Origin: an uncultured Bacteroides sp.
GTDB taxonomy: Bacteria > Bacteroidota > Bacteroidia > Bacteroidales > Bacteroidaceae
Length of the DNA: 56,772 nt
NCBI RefSeq assembly: GCF_959029255.1
Contig: NZ_CAUFUE010000030.1
Span: forward strand, 1-56,772
Direction: 5' to 3'
Shown: positions 43,698 to 51,879 of the stretch, piece after piece
How the letters are laid out: each line of letters begins with the position of its first letter
Numbering within the stretch: position 1 is the stretch's first letter
Made by a program: the position numbers and the translations under genes
Notes under the pieces: model-generated
Database searches by the model: none
Seen by the model: only the letters and a program-made list of their open reading frames with translations
Told to the model about the DNA's origin: nothing

Positions 43698-45065
43698 ATG
43701 ACGCAGGTACAGCAGTTGCGTCTGACAGTGCAACTCAGCGTTCCGGCTGTCATCGCGCAACTCTCTTCCATTGTGATGCAGTATATTGATGCAGCGATGG
43801 TGGGAAGTCTCGGTGCCGAAGCGTCAGCTTCCATAGGCTTGGTTTCAACAACCACATGGCTTTTCTGGGGGCTGTGCGTGGCTGTCGCTACGGGATTCTC
43901 CGTACAAGTGGCGCATAAAATCGGTGCAGGCGATATGCGAGGTGCACGTGCGGTGTTGCGGCAGTCGCTAACGGGCACCCTTATTTTCAGTCTTTTGTTG
44001 GCGGCGCTCGGGGTGATAATCAGCGGTGCGCTGCCCGATTGGCTGGGAGGTGACATTTCCATTCACCGTGACGCAGCGCTTTATTTTTGTATCTTCTCAC
44101 TCTTTCTGCCTGCCTTACAGATGAATTTCCTTGCAGGCGGTATGTTGCGGTGTAGCGGCAATATGCACGTACCGAGTGTGGCAGGTGTAGTGATGTGCGT
44201 ATTGGATGTCATCTTCAATTTCTTTCTGATTTTTCCTTCGCGTGCATGGAATGTAGCGGGTGCCTCCTTCACTGTGCCGGGCGCAGGACTGGGCGTGGGC
44301 GGCGCGGCATTGGGTACGGTCGCCGCCGAAGCGGTAATTGCCGGAATATTACTGTGGTATCTTTGGAATCGTTCCGATGAATTGAAGCTGACCGGAGAAC
44401 AAAGTAGTTTCCGACCACAAGCAACAACTTTGAAAAAGGCTTTTCGCATCGGCTTTCCGATGGGTATGGAACATATCGTTATTTGTGGTGCGCAGATTAT
44501 GACGACGATCATCGTGGCTCCGCTGGGAGTCTTTGCCATCGCGGCCAATTCGTTTGCCATCACGGCTGAAAGCCTTTGCTATATGCCCGGTTACGGGATT
44601 GCCGATGCCGCCACGACATTGGTCGGACAAAGTATCGGTGCCGGACGTTGTAGATTGACTCGTAGTTTCGCCCGCATTACGGTATTTATGGGCATGGGCA
44701 TCATGGGGTTAATGGGTGTACTCATGTATTTATTCGCACCTCAGATTATCGGCTTGATGACTCCCGTTGAGGAGATACGGCAATTAAGTGTGATGGCCCT
44801 GCGCATCGAGGCGTTTGCCGAACCGATGTTCGCGGCCTCGATTGTCGCTTATGGCGTTTTTATAGGGGCAGCCGATACTCTTGCACCGTGTCTGATGAAC
44901 TTTTTCAGCATCTGGGCAGTGCGCCTGTCATTGGCCGCCTTGCTCGCCCCTTCACTGGGACTGAAAGGAGTATGGATTGCCATGTGCGTCGAGTTGTGTT
45001 TCCGGGGGATAATCTTCCTCGTCCGTTTGAAACGGGAACGGTGGATGAAAAAAAGCATGAAATGA
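43698..45065 (+). CDS. MATE-family efflux transporter
   Basis: A polytopic membrane protein of the multidrug and toxin extrusion family with about 12 segments, 455 residues from the chosen start MTQVQQLRLTVQLSVPAVIA. It begins in the usual MATE way with an amphipathic segment and SSIVMQYIDAAMVGSLG. The repeat LPMGMEH/GFPMGMEHIVICGAQ (written in part) begins the second half, and MPGYGIADAATTLVGQSIGAGR is a typical MATE motif. Upstream in-frame starts at 43638 and 43617 are possible; neither has family-like sequence or a good ribosome site. It exports cations or drugs using Na+ or H+. Confidence 0.9.
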   Translation: MTQVQQLRLTVQLSVPAVIAQLSSIVMQYIDAAMVGSLGAEASASIGLVSTTTWLFWGLCVAVATGFSVQVAHKIGAGDMRGARAVLRQSLTGTLIFSLLLAALGVIISGALPDWLGGDISIHRDAALYFCIFSLFLPALQMNFLAGGMLRCSGNMHVPSVAGVVMCVLDVIFNFFLIFPSRAWNVAGASFTVPGAGLGVGGAALGTVAAEAVIAGILLWYLWNRSDELKLTGEQSSFRPQATTLKKAFRIGFPMGMEHIVICGAQIMTTIIVAPLGVFAIAANSFAITAESLCYMPGYGIADAATTLVGQSIGAGRCRLTRSFARITVFMGMGIMGLMGVLMYLFAPQIIGLMTPVEEIRQLSVMALRIEAFAEPMFAASIVAYGVFIGAADTLAPCLMNFFSIWAVRLSLAALLAPSLGLKGVWIAMCVELCFRGIIFLVRLKRERWMKKSMK

Positions 45066-45068
45066 CTT

Positions 45069-45105
45069 CCGTAATTAGGGTTATACAATCTGTAATTCAT
45101 CTACC
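45069..45105 (+). promoter_or_regulatory. Predicted AraC operator B (hydrolase gene)
   Basis: CCGTAATTAGGGTTATA and CAATCTGTAATTCATCTACC contain GTAATT at 45071 and 45092, exactly 21 bp (two helical turns) apart. The second half-site ends 29 bp before the -7 box TAACTTTG at 45127-45134, as in operators A and C. Confidence 0.7.
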
Positions 45106-45126
45106 AAGCCTCTCCATAATCTCCTG

Positions 45127-45134
45127 TAACTTTG
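45127..45134 (+). promoter_or_regulatory. -7 box of the hydrolase gene
   Basis: TAACTTTG matches the consensus, 49 bp upstream of the start at 45184. No -33 TTTG is present; operator B occupies that side, as expected for an activated promoter. Confidence 0.6.
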
Positions 45135-45183
45135 CGGTGTAAAAAGAAAACAAGGAAATTATAATCTTAAAATAACATCAGTC

Positions 45184-46245
45184 ATGAAACGGAAAATCAT
45201 TTTAACCGCTTCTTTCCTTATTCTCCTTGGTCTGACGGAAAGTCAAGCGCAAACCCTTCAAAGCAATCGCAATATGGAAGAATTAAAACTAACGAAAGAA
45301 TGGGACAAAACGTTCCCGAAGAGCGACAAGGTAAGTCATAACAAAGTAACCTTTGTCAATCGCTACGGCATCACGCTCGCTGCCGACTTGTATGTACCGA
45401 AAACAACTGTCGGCGAGAAATTACCGGCTATCGCCGTCAGCGGTCCGTTCGGTGCGGTGAAAGAACAGTCATCGGGACTTTATGCCCAGACACTTGCCGA
45501 ACGAGGTTTTCTTACCATCGCTTTCGATCCTTCGTTTACAGGTGAGAGTAGCGGACAACCTCGTGGTGTGGCTTCGCCCGACATCAATACGGAAGACTTC
45601 TCGGCGGCCGTGGATTATCTCACGACGCATCCGGATGTGAATGCCCGGCGTATCGGCATACTCGGTATCTGCGGCTGGGGAGGATTTGCCATCAACGTTG
45701 CGGCCAATGACACACGCATCAAGGCAACGGTGGCTTCCACCATGTATGACATGAGCCGCGTCACAACAAACGGTTATTCCGATGCCGCCGATAATGCAGA
45801 CGCACGCTACAAGGTGCGTCAGGAACTCAACGCACAACGCACGGAAGATTATCGCACCGGCACCTATCCTCGTACCGTGATGAACCCGAAGCCTGCCGAT
45901 GACGCACCGCAGTTTTTGAAAGACTATTACGATTATTACAAAACTGAACGCGGCTATCATCCCCGTTCCATCAATTCCGGTCTGGGCTGGTGCAAGACCT
46001 CGTCACTGGCTTTCCTCAATGCGCCCCTTTTGACCTACAGCGACGAAATTCGCAGCGCCGTATTGCTTGTTCATGGCGAGAAAGCCCACTCCCGTTACTT
46101 CAGCGAAGACGCTTTCAAGAAGCTGAAAGGTGATAACAAGGAACTGATGATTGTCCCCGGAGCCGTGCATACAGATTTGTATGACCGCACGGACATCATT
46201 CCTTTCAACAAGATAGAGCGGTTCTTTAAGGAATATCTGAAATAA
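45184..46245 (+). CDS. Alpha/beta hydrolase, exported
   Basis: A 353-residue protein with a signal peptide (about 1-22, ending SQAQT). It resembles the YcjY/dienelactone-hydrolase-like group: NRYGITLAADLYVP near 60-73, PSFTGESSGQPRG in the middle, the nucleophile region ILGICGWGGFAINVA with Cys in the nucleophile elbow GICGWG, DEIRSAVLLVHGEKA near the Asp, and a His in PGAVHTDLYDR. A Cys nucleophile instead of Ser is typical of the dienelactone hydrolases. The substrate is unknown; the gene is regulated with the MATE gene. Confidence 0.85.
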   Translation: MKRKIILTASFLILLGLTESQAQTLQSNRNMEELKLTKEWDKTFPKSDKVSHNKVTFVNRYGITLAADLYVPKTTVGEKLPAIAVSGPFGAVKEQSSGLYAQTLAERGFLTIAFDPSFTGESSGQPRGVASPDINTEDFSAAVDYLTTHPDVNARRIGILGICGWGGFAINVAANDTRIKATVASTMYDMSRVTTNGYSDAADNADARYKVRQELNAQRTEDYRTGTYPRTVMNPKPADDAPQFLKDYYDYYKTERGYHPRSINSGLGWCKTSSLAFLNAPLLTYSDEIRSAVLLVHGEKAHSRYFSEDAFKKLKGDNKELMIVPGAVHTDLYDRTDIIPFNKIERFFKEYLK

Positions 46246-46343
46246 ATCTGCAAAGTGATGAAGGCTGTGGAAATATGAAAGTTTCTTTTCCACCACAATA
46301 ATTCGTCCGATTAAAATTATAACAATTTACTGATTAGTATAAT

Positions 46344-47210
46344 ATGCAACTGATTAAAGATACTGAATTTGGGGGCGAACGTCCTTTATTTGAGTCCCAC
46401 AATCTCCGTTTGGAGAATGTGATTATCCGCACCGGTGAATCGGCCATCAAAGAGTGCAGCAACATCGAAGCGTTCGAGTGCCGTTTTGAGGGTAATTACC
46501 CTTTCTGGCATGTACATGGCTTCAAGATTGACCGTTGCTATTTCGATGTCGGAGGCCGTTCGGCGCTGTGGTATTGCGACCACCTGAAAATGACCGACAC
46601 GATTATCGATGCGCCGAAAATGTTCCGCGAGATGAACGAAATCGATATTGAGAACGTAACGATGAACGACGCCGATGAGGTATTCTGGCGTTGCAACGGC
46701 ATCCGTATCAGAAACTTGAAACTGCACGGTGGTACCTATCCATTCATGTTCAGCAACGACATCTACGTGGACGGGCTGGAAAGCGACAGCAAGTATGTCT
46801 TCCAATACGTGAAGAACGTCGAGGTACATCATGCGAAAATCACTACGAAAGACGCCTTCTGGGAGGTGGAGAATGTAACCATCTACGATTCCGAGCTCAA
46901 TGGAGAGTACCTTGGATGGCACTCGAAAAACCTGCGTTTGGTGAACTGCCACATCACGGGTGAACAGCCTCTCTGCTATGCCCATGACCTCGTGTTGGAG
47001 AACTGCACTTTCGGTCCCGATTGTGACCGTGCGTTCGAGTACAGCACATTGCAGGCCGATATTCGCGGGGCGATTACGAATATCAAAAATCCGATGTCGG
47101 GACGTATCGTGGCGGACGAGTTCGGTTCGGTGACGATTGACGAGAACATCAAGGCTCCCGCCGATTGTGAAATCCGCCTTAGAGATGAGCGTACCTGTTT
47201 TAGCGATTAA
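46344..47210 (+). CDS. DUF3737 protein (right-handed beta-helix-like)
   Basis: A 288-residue cytoplasmic protein whose short repeating strands (for example LRLENVIIR, IEAFECRFEG, IRIRNLKLHG and VENVTIYDSEL) suggest a right-handed beta-helix. The repeat period is about 20 residues. DUF3737 proteins are widespread in gut Firmicutes and Bacteroidetes and have no established function. It lies 98 bp after the hydrolase gene and 11 bp before the lyase gene, so it is probably in the same operon. Confidence 0.85.
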   Translation: MQLIKDTEFGGERPLFESHNLRLENVIIRTGESAIKECSNIEAFECRFEGNYPFWHVHGFKIDRCYFDVGGRSALWYCDHLKMTDTIIDAPKMFREMNEIDIENVTMNDADEVFWRCNGIRIRNLKLHGGTYPFMFSNDIYVDGLESDSKYVFQYVKNVEVHHAKITTKDAFWEVENVTIYDSELNGEYLGWHSKNLRLVNCHITGEQPLCYAHDLVLENCTFGPDCDRAFEYSTLQADIRGAITNIKNPMSGRIVADEFGSVTIDENIKAPADCEIRLRDERTCFSD

Positions 47211-47221
47211 AACGAAAAGGC

Positions 47222-48391
47222 ATGAAATACGACTTTGATAAACAGATTTCACGACGAGGAACTAATTCCTATAAATGGGACAGCGAGAAGAGCGAAGATG
47301 TATTGCCGATGTGGGTGGCCGATATGGATTTCCAAACGGCTCCCTGTATCATCGAGGCGCTGCAACGGCGTGTAGCGCATGGCATTTTCGGTTATACCCG
47401 CGTGCCGGACGAATATTATAACACAGTCAGGGCTTGGTTTGGTCGCCGTCATGGCTGGCAGATAGAGCGGGAATGGATGATTTATACTTCGGGCGTTGTA
47501 CCTGCCGTATCTGCCATCATCAAGGCACTGACCGCACCGGGTGACAGAGTGCTGTTGCAAACGCCCGTATATAATTGTTTCTTTTCGTCCATTCGCAATA
47601 ACGGATGTGAAATAGTGAGCAGCCCCTTATTGCAAACAGATGATACATTTAGGATAGATTTTGACGACTTGGAGCAGAAAGCAGCCGATGAACGGGTGAA
47701 GGTGATGTTGCTTTGCAATCCTCATAATCCGGCAGGACGCGTATGGACGAAAGAGGAACTGACGCTTATCGGTGAGATATGCCTGCGCCATGATGTAACG
47801 GTCATATCGGACGAAATACACTGTGAACTGGTATTTCCCGGGCACACCTATACGCCTTTCGCTTCATTGTCGGACGAGTTTCGGCAACACTCGATAACTT
47901 GCATCTCACCAAGTAAAGCGTTCAATATTGCAGGTTTGCAGATAGCCAATATCATCTGCCCCGACGAGGAAATGCGACAAAAGATAGACAAGGCTATCAA
48001 CATCAATGAGGTGTGCGACGTGAATCCTTTTGGTGTTGTGGCCACCATGGCAGCTTACAACGAAGGAGAAGAGTGGTTGAAGCAGCTGTTGGCGTATCTG
48101 CATGAAAACTATCTTTGTACACTGGATTTCTGCCGGAAACATTTACCGGATTTTACAATTACGAAGTTGGAAGGAACATATCTGATATGGATGGACTGCC
48201 ATATATTGAAGAGAACTTCAGAAGAACTGGAAAAGTTATTGATTAAGGAAGCCGGGCTACATCTAAACGCCGGAACGATGTATGGAGCGGAAGGTGAAGG
48301 GTTCATGCGCTGGAACATTGCCTGTCCTCGTACGAAACTATTGGAAGGATTGGAACGGTTTCAAAACTTTATATATCGTTTATATGGATAA
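47222..48391 (+). CDS. MalY/PatB-family PLP-dependent C-S lyase
   Basis: A 389-residue fold-type I PLP enzyme. It has the N-terminal pattern RRGTNSYKWDSEK...LPMWVADMDFQ of the MalY/PatB cystathionine beta-lyase group, the PLP-binding Asp/Tyr region ISDEIHCELVF, and the Schiff-base Lys in SPSKAFNIAGLQ. The usual activity is cleavage of cystathionine or S-conjugates to thiol, pyruvate and ammonia. Its place next to the MATE pump, hydrolase and a Cys-rich AraC suggests a role in handling thiols or conjugates. It could instead be an aminotransferase. Confidence 0.9.
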   Translation: MKYDFDKQISRRGTNSYKWDSEKSEDVLPMWVADMDFQTAPCIIEALQRRVAHGIFGYTRVPDEYYNTVRAWFGRRHGWQIEREWMIYTSGVVPAVSAIIKALTAPGDRVLLQTPVYNCFFSSIRNNGCEIVSSPLLQTDDTFRIDFDDLEQKAADERVKVMLLCNPHNPAGRVWTKEELTLIGEICLRHDVTVISDEIHCELVFPGHTYTPFASLSDEFRQHSITCISPSKAFNIAGLQIANIICPDEEMRQKIDKAININEVCDVNPFGVVATMAAYNEGEEWLKQLLAYLHENYLCTLDFCRKHLPDFTITKLEGTYLIWMDCHILKRTSEELEKLLIKEAGLHLNAGTMYGAEGEGFMRWNIACPRTKLLEGLERFQNFIYRLYG

Positions 48392-48444
48392 TGGCTAAAA
48401 TACAACCATGTGCCCGCTTTCTTGTTAAATATAATAAGAGAAGA

Positions 48445-48475
48445 TTTCGCATTCCCGAACTATTCACTATTTTTG
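48445..48475 (+). promoter_or_regulatory. Promoter of rpoN
   Basis: A -7 box TATTTTTG (48468-48475) follows TTTC (48445-48448) after 19 bp, close to the consensus, 55 bp upstream of the rpoN start. Confidence 0.6.
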
Positions 48476-48530
48476 CGGTAGAATTAGGGTTGAAATTTTC
48501 CCACGTTCGTAATTCGTAATCAGATAGAGT

Positions 48531-50021
48531 ATGGCACAAGGTTCCCGACAGATACAAACGCAGGCGCAGCAGCAGATACAAACGCTGTCACCGCAGCAAA
48601 TTCTGGTAGTGAAGCTACTGGAACTTCCGGCTATCGAGCTGGAAGACCGTGTGCGTGCCGAATTGCTGGAAAATCCTGCATTGGAAGAGGGTAAAGACGA
48701 TGCTACCGGTGATGATTATACCGATACTTCTAACGATGAATCGGGTTCTGAGGATGGAGGAGATACCGATTATGATTCTTTGAGCGATTATCTGTCGGAA
48801 GATGATATTCCCGACTATAAGTTACAGGAAAACAACCGCAGCAAGGGGGAACAAGCCGAAGAAATACCTTTCTCGGATGCCACTTCTTTCTACGAAACTC
48901 TGAAAGAGCAATTGGGTGAACGCAATCTTACCGAACATCAGCGCGAACTGGCGGAATACTTGATTGGCTCACTGGACGATGACGGTTTGCTGCGTAAATC
49001 CCTGGACAGCATCAGCGACGAGCTGGCTATCTATGCCGGTATTGAAGCTACTCCACAGGAATTGGAGGAAGCCTTGAAAATTATTCAAGATTTCGACCCG
49101 GCAGGGTTGGGAGCGCGCGACCTGCAAGAATGTCTTCTCATCCAGATACACCGTAAAATAGAGCAACAGCATTTCACGCCCAATCCACTGCTTTATATAG
49201 AAGAAGCCATAATCTCCGAATGTTATGAGGAGTTTACCCGTAAGCATTGGGATAAGATACAGCAGAAACTTGGCTTGGAAGAAGACGCTTTCCAACAAGC
49301 TATCAAAGAAATCTGCAAACTGAATCCGCGTCCGGGCGCTTCACTAGGCGAAGTTATCGGCAAGAACATGCAGCAGATTGTACCGGACTTCATTGTGGAT
49401 ACTTACGACGACGGTACTATAAATATAAGCCTGAACAACCGTAACGTACCCGAACTACGCATGAGCCGGGATTTTACCGAAATGGTTGAGGAACACACCA
49501 AGAACAGGGCCAATCAGTCTAAAGAATCCAAAGAAGCCATGATGTTCCTAAAACAAAAGATGGATGCGGCCCAGGGGTTTATAGATGCCGTAAAGCAACG
49601 CCAGAATACGCTGATGACTACCATGCAGGCCATCGTGGATTTGCAACGTCCGTTCTTCCTCGACGGAGACGAATCTTTGCTCCGCCCGATGATATTGAAA
49701 GATGTTGCCGAACGTACCGGACTAGATATTTCAACCATATCCCGCGTCAGCAACAGTAAATATGTACAGACAAACTACGGCATCTATCCACTGAAATATT
49801 TCTTCAGCGACGGATACACCACTGAAGACGGCGAGGAGATGTCTGTACGCGAAATACGTAGAATTTTGAAAGAGTGCATCGACAATGAGGACAAGAAAAA
49901 GCCTTATACCGATGATGAACTCACCGAAATACTGAAAGAGAAAGGATATCCGATTGCCCGTCGTACGGTGGCAAAATACCGCCAGCAGTTGAATATCCCG
50001 GTGGCAAGGCTGAGAAAGTAA
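48531..50021 (+). CDS. rpoN: RNA polymerase sigma-54 factor
   Basis: The 496-residue alternative sigma factor recognises -24/-12 promoters and needs an AAA+ activator. Region I is Gln-rich and begins MAQGSRQIQTQAQQQIQT, followed by LSPQQILVVKLLELPAIELE; region II is acidic (about 45-105); the core-binding and DNA-binding parts follow, and the RpoN box ARRTVAKYRQ is near the C-terminus. It begins a run of genes that follow closely in the same direction. Confidence 0.96.
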   Translation: MAQGSRQIQTQAQQQIQTLSPQQILVVKLLELPAIELEDRVRAELLENPALEEGKDDATGDDYTDTSNDESGSEDGGDTDYDSLSDYLSEDDIPDYKLQENNRSKGEQAEEIPFSDATSFYETLKEQLGERNLTEHQRELAEYLIGSLDDDGLLRKSLDSISDELAIYAGIEATPQELEEALKIIQDFDPAGLGARDLQECLLIQIHRKIEQQHFTPNPLLYIEEAIISECYEEFTRKHWDKIQQKLGLEEDAFQQAIKEICKLNPRPGASLGEVIGKNMQQIVPDFIVDTYDDGTINISLNNRNVPELRMSRDFTEMVEEHTKNRANQSKESKEAMMFLKQKMDAAQGFIDAVKQRQNTLMTTMQAIVDLQRPFFLDGDESLLRPMILKDVAERTGLDISTISRVSNSKYVQTNYGIYPLKYFFSDGYTTEDGEEMSVREIRRILKECIDNEDKKKPYTDDELTEILKEKGYPIARRTVAKYRQQLNIPVARLRK

Positions 50022-50071
50022 AGACAGGTTAGTAAAACGATAAGGTACAAAGTTATAAAGGAAATAAGAAA

Positions 50072-50740
50072 ATGACAGTAGAACAACATATTATAGCTGA
50101 TAAGACTCTGATTCGGACAGCGAAGGTGATTTCGGCTTTATTCACGCCGTTTTCCATACCGTTTCTGGCTTTTCTTGTCTTATTCTTGTTTTCGTACCTG
50201 CGCATCATGCCTATACAATACAAACTTATTGTATTGGGTGTAGTATATTGTTTCACTATCCTTATGCCTACTCTGACCATTTTCCTTTTCCGTAAAATCA
50301 ATGGTTTCACCCCTGATGACCTGGCGGAACGGAAACGGAGATATGTGCCTTTTATCCTGACTATCACTTCATACGTATTCTGCCTGCTCATGATGCATAG
50401 GCTGAATATTCCGTGGTACATGACCGGCATAATCTTCGCATCGCTTGTGATGATGATTATTTGTGTCATCGTCAACCTGAAGTGGAAACTCAGTGAACAC
50501 ATGGCAGGTGCGGGCGCCGTTATAGGCGGACTGGTGGCTTTTAGTGATTTATTCGGATATAACCCCATTTGGTGGTTGTGTGCGTTCATTCTCATTGCAG
50601 GTATATTGGGCACGGCACGTATCATTTTGCAGCATCACACGCTTGGTGAAGTTATGGGCGGTTTTACGGTAGGATTGATATGTTCCCTCTTGGTGCTCCA
50701 CCCGTTGAGTAATATAATGTTCCGTATCTTCCTCTTTTGA
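50072..50740 (+). CDS. PAP2-superfamily membrane protein
   Basis: A 222-residue membrane protein with five or six hydrophobic segments. The sequence ARIILQHHTLGEVMGGFTVG near 188-207 resembles the C-terminal PAP2 signature (SRxxxxxHxxxD), although the final Asp is Gly/Glu-like here and the first motif is hard to see. PAP2 proteins dephosphorylate lipids or lipid carriers. The altered motif leaves the activity uncertain. It follows rpoN by 50 bp. Confidence 0.75.
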   Translation: MTVEQHIIADKTLIRTAKVISALFTPFSIPFLAFLVLFLFSYLRIMPIQYKLIVLGVVYCFTILMPTLTIFLFRKINGFTPDDLAERKRRYVPFILTITSYVFCLLMMHRLNIPWYMTGIIFASLVMMIICVIVNLKWKLSEHMAGAGAVIGGLVAFSDLFGYNPIWWLCAFILIAGILGTARIILQHHTLGEVMGGFTVGLICSLLVLHPLSNIMFRIFLF

Positions 50741-50816
50741 GTCGGTTATGGCACGCATTTAATTTTTAATATTCAATTTTCATTAAATAAGTATTAATCC
50801 CTTAAAACTAACAATT

Positions 50817-51197
50817 ATGAATTTCCCCAATGACGTAAAGTACACTAAAGAACATGAATGGATCCGCTTGGAAGGTGACGTAGCTTATGTAGGAATCACC
50901 GACTATGCGCAGGAACAACTGGGTGATATCGTATTCGTTGACATCCAGACAGAGGGTGAAACGTTGGCTGCCGATGAAGTATTCGGTACCATCGAAGTAG
51001 TAAAAACCATTTCCGACCTCTTTTTGCCGGTGAGCGGAGAAGTTTTGGAACAGAATGAAGCTCTTGCCGACCAACCCGAGCTGGTGAACAAAGACCCGTA
51101 CGGTGAAGGCTGGCTTATCAAAATCAAACCGGCTGCTGATGCAGACTTTGACAGCTTGATGGATGCAGAAGCATACAAAGCATTGATTAATAATTAA
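50817..51197 (+). CDS. gcvH: Glycine cleavage system H protein
   Basis: The 126-residue lipoate carrier shuttles the aminomethyl group between GcvP and GcvT. The lipoyl-Lys motif is recognisable in FGTIEVVKTISDLFLPVSGEV (here split: Lys in EVVKTIS, residue about 64). The N-terminal PNDVKYTKEHEWIRLEGDVA and the terminal DPYGEGWLIKI patterns are standard. No gcvT or gcvP lies nearby. Confidence 0.96.
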   Translation: MNFPNDVKYTKEHEWIRLEGDVAYVGITDYAQEQLGDIVFVDIQTEGETLAADEVFGTIEVVKTISDLFLPVSGEVLEQNEALADQPELVNKDPYGEGWLIKIKPAADADFDSLMDAEAYKALINN

Positions 51198-51208
51198 TTA
51201 TTAACAAC

Positions 51209-51350
51209 GAGGGTGTATCAAAATACACTTGAAGATTTCTTTTAGGCACGGATTACACGGATTTCATGGAAAAAGGACAAAGGAAATCGGTGAAATCCGT
51301 GCCTAAAAAGAAACAAACAGTAAGCGAGTTTTTCTTTTGGCACACCCTCA
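51209..51350. repeat. MITE-like element with terminal inverted repeats upstream of purE
   Basis: The ends GAGGGTGTATCAAAA (51209-51223) and TTTTGGCACACCCTC (51335-51349) are inverted copies with two mismatches. Inside, 51236-51268 and 51281-51313 (GGCACGGATT words) form a second long inverted repeat with one gap and two mismatches. It fills most of the gcvH-purE spacer and shares GGCACGGATT/GCGGATT words with the other long palindromes. Confidence 0.75.
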
Positions 51351-51369
51351 TCTTTAAACATTAAACAAT

Positions 51370-51879
51370 ATGTCTCCAATCGTTAGTATCATCATGGGCA
51401 GCACTTCAGACCTTCCTGTTATGGAAAAGGCCGCACAACTGCTTAATGACTTACATGTACCGTTCGAAATGAACGCTCTCTCCGCACACCGTACACCGGA
51501 AGCTGTGGAAGAATTCGCCAAAGGCGCACGCCAACGCGGTATCAAAGTGATTATCGCCGCTGCCGGGATGGCTGCCGCACTGCCCGGCGTGATTGCCGCC
51601 AATACAACGTTGCCGGTTATCGGTGTGCCCATAAAAGGTTCCGTGCTCGATGGCGTAGATGCACTTTATTCCATCATCCAGATGCCTCCGGGTATTCCTG
51701 TAGCTACCGTAGCTATCAACGGCGCGATGAACGCCGCCATCCTTGCCGTACAAATGCTTGCTTTGAGCAATGCCGAACTGGCAGAAACTTTTGCCGCCTA
51801 TAAAGAAGGCTTGAAAAAGAAGATTGTTAAGGCTAACGAGGACTTGAAAGAAGTAAAGTACGAGTATAAAGTTAATTGA
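51370..51879 (+). CDS. purE: N5-carboxyaminoimidazole ribonucleotide mutase
   Basis: The enzyme rearranges N5-CAIR to CAIR in purine synthesis. The 169-residue protein shows the class I pattern: GSTSDLPVMEKAAQLL near the start, NALSAHRTPEAVEEF with the His, and IAAAGMAAALPGVIAA. It overlaps the next gene by one base (TGATG), so translation may be coupled. Confidence 0.96.
   Translation: MSPIVSIIMGSTSDLPVMEKAAQLLNDLHVPFEMNALSAHRTPEAVEEFAKGARQRGIKVIIAAAGMAAALPGVIAANTTLPVIGVPIKGSVLDGVDALYSIIQMPPGIPVATVAINGAMNAAILAVQMLALSNAELAETFAAYKEGLKKKIVKANEDLKEVKYEYKVN

Noticed and set aside
46386..47252. Minus-strand ORF of 288 codons opposite DUF3737
   Set aside because: The plus-strand frame matches DUF3737 with a regular beta-helix pattern; the minus frame is its shadow.
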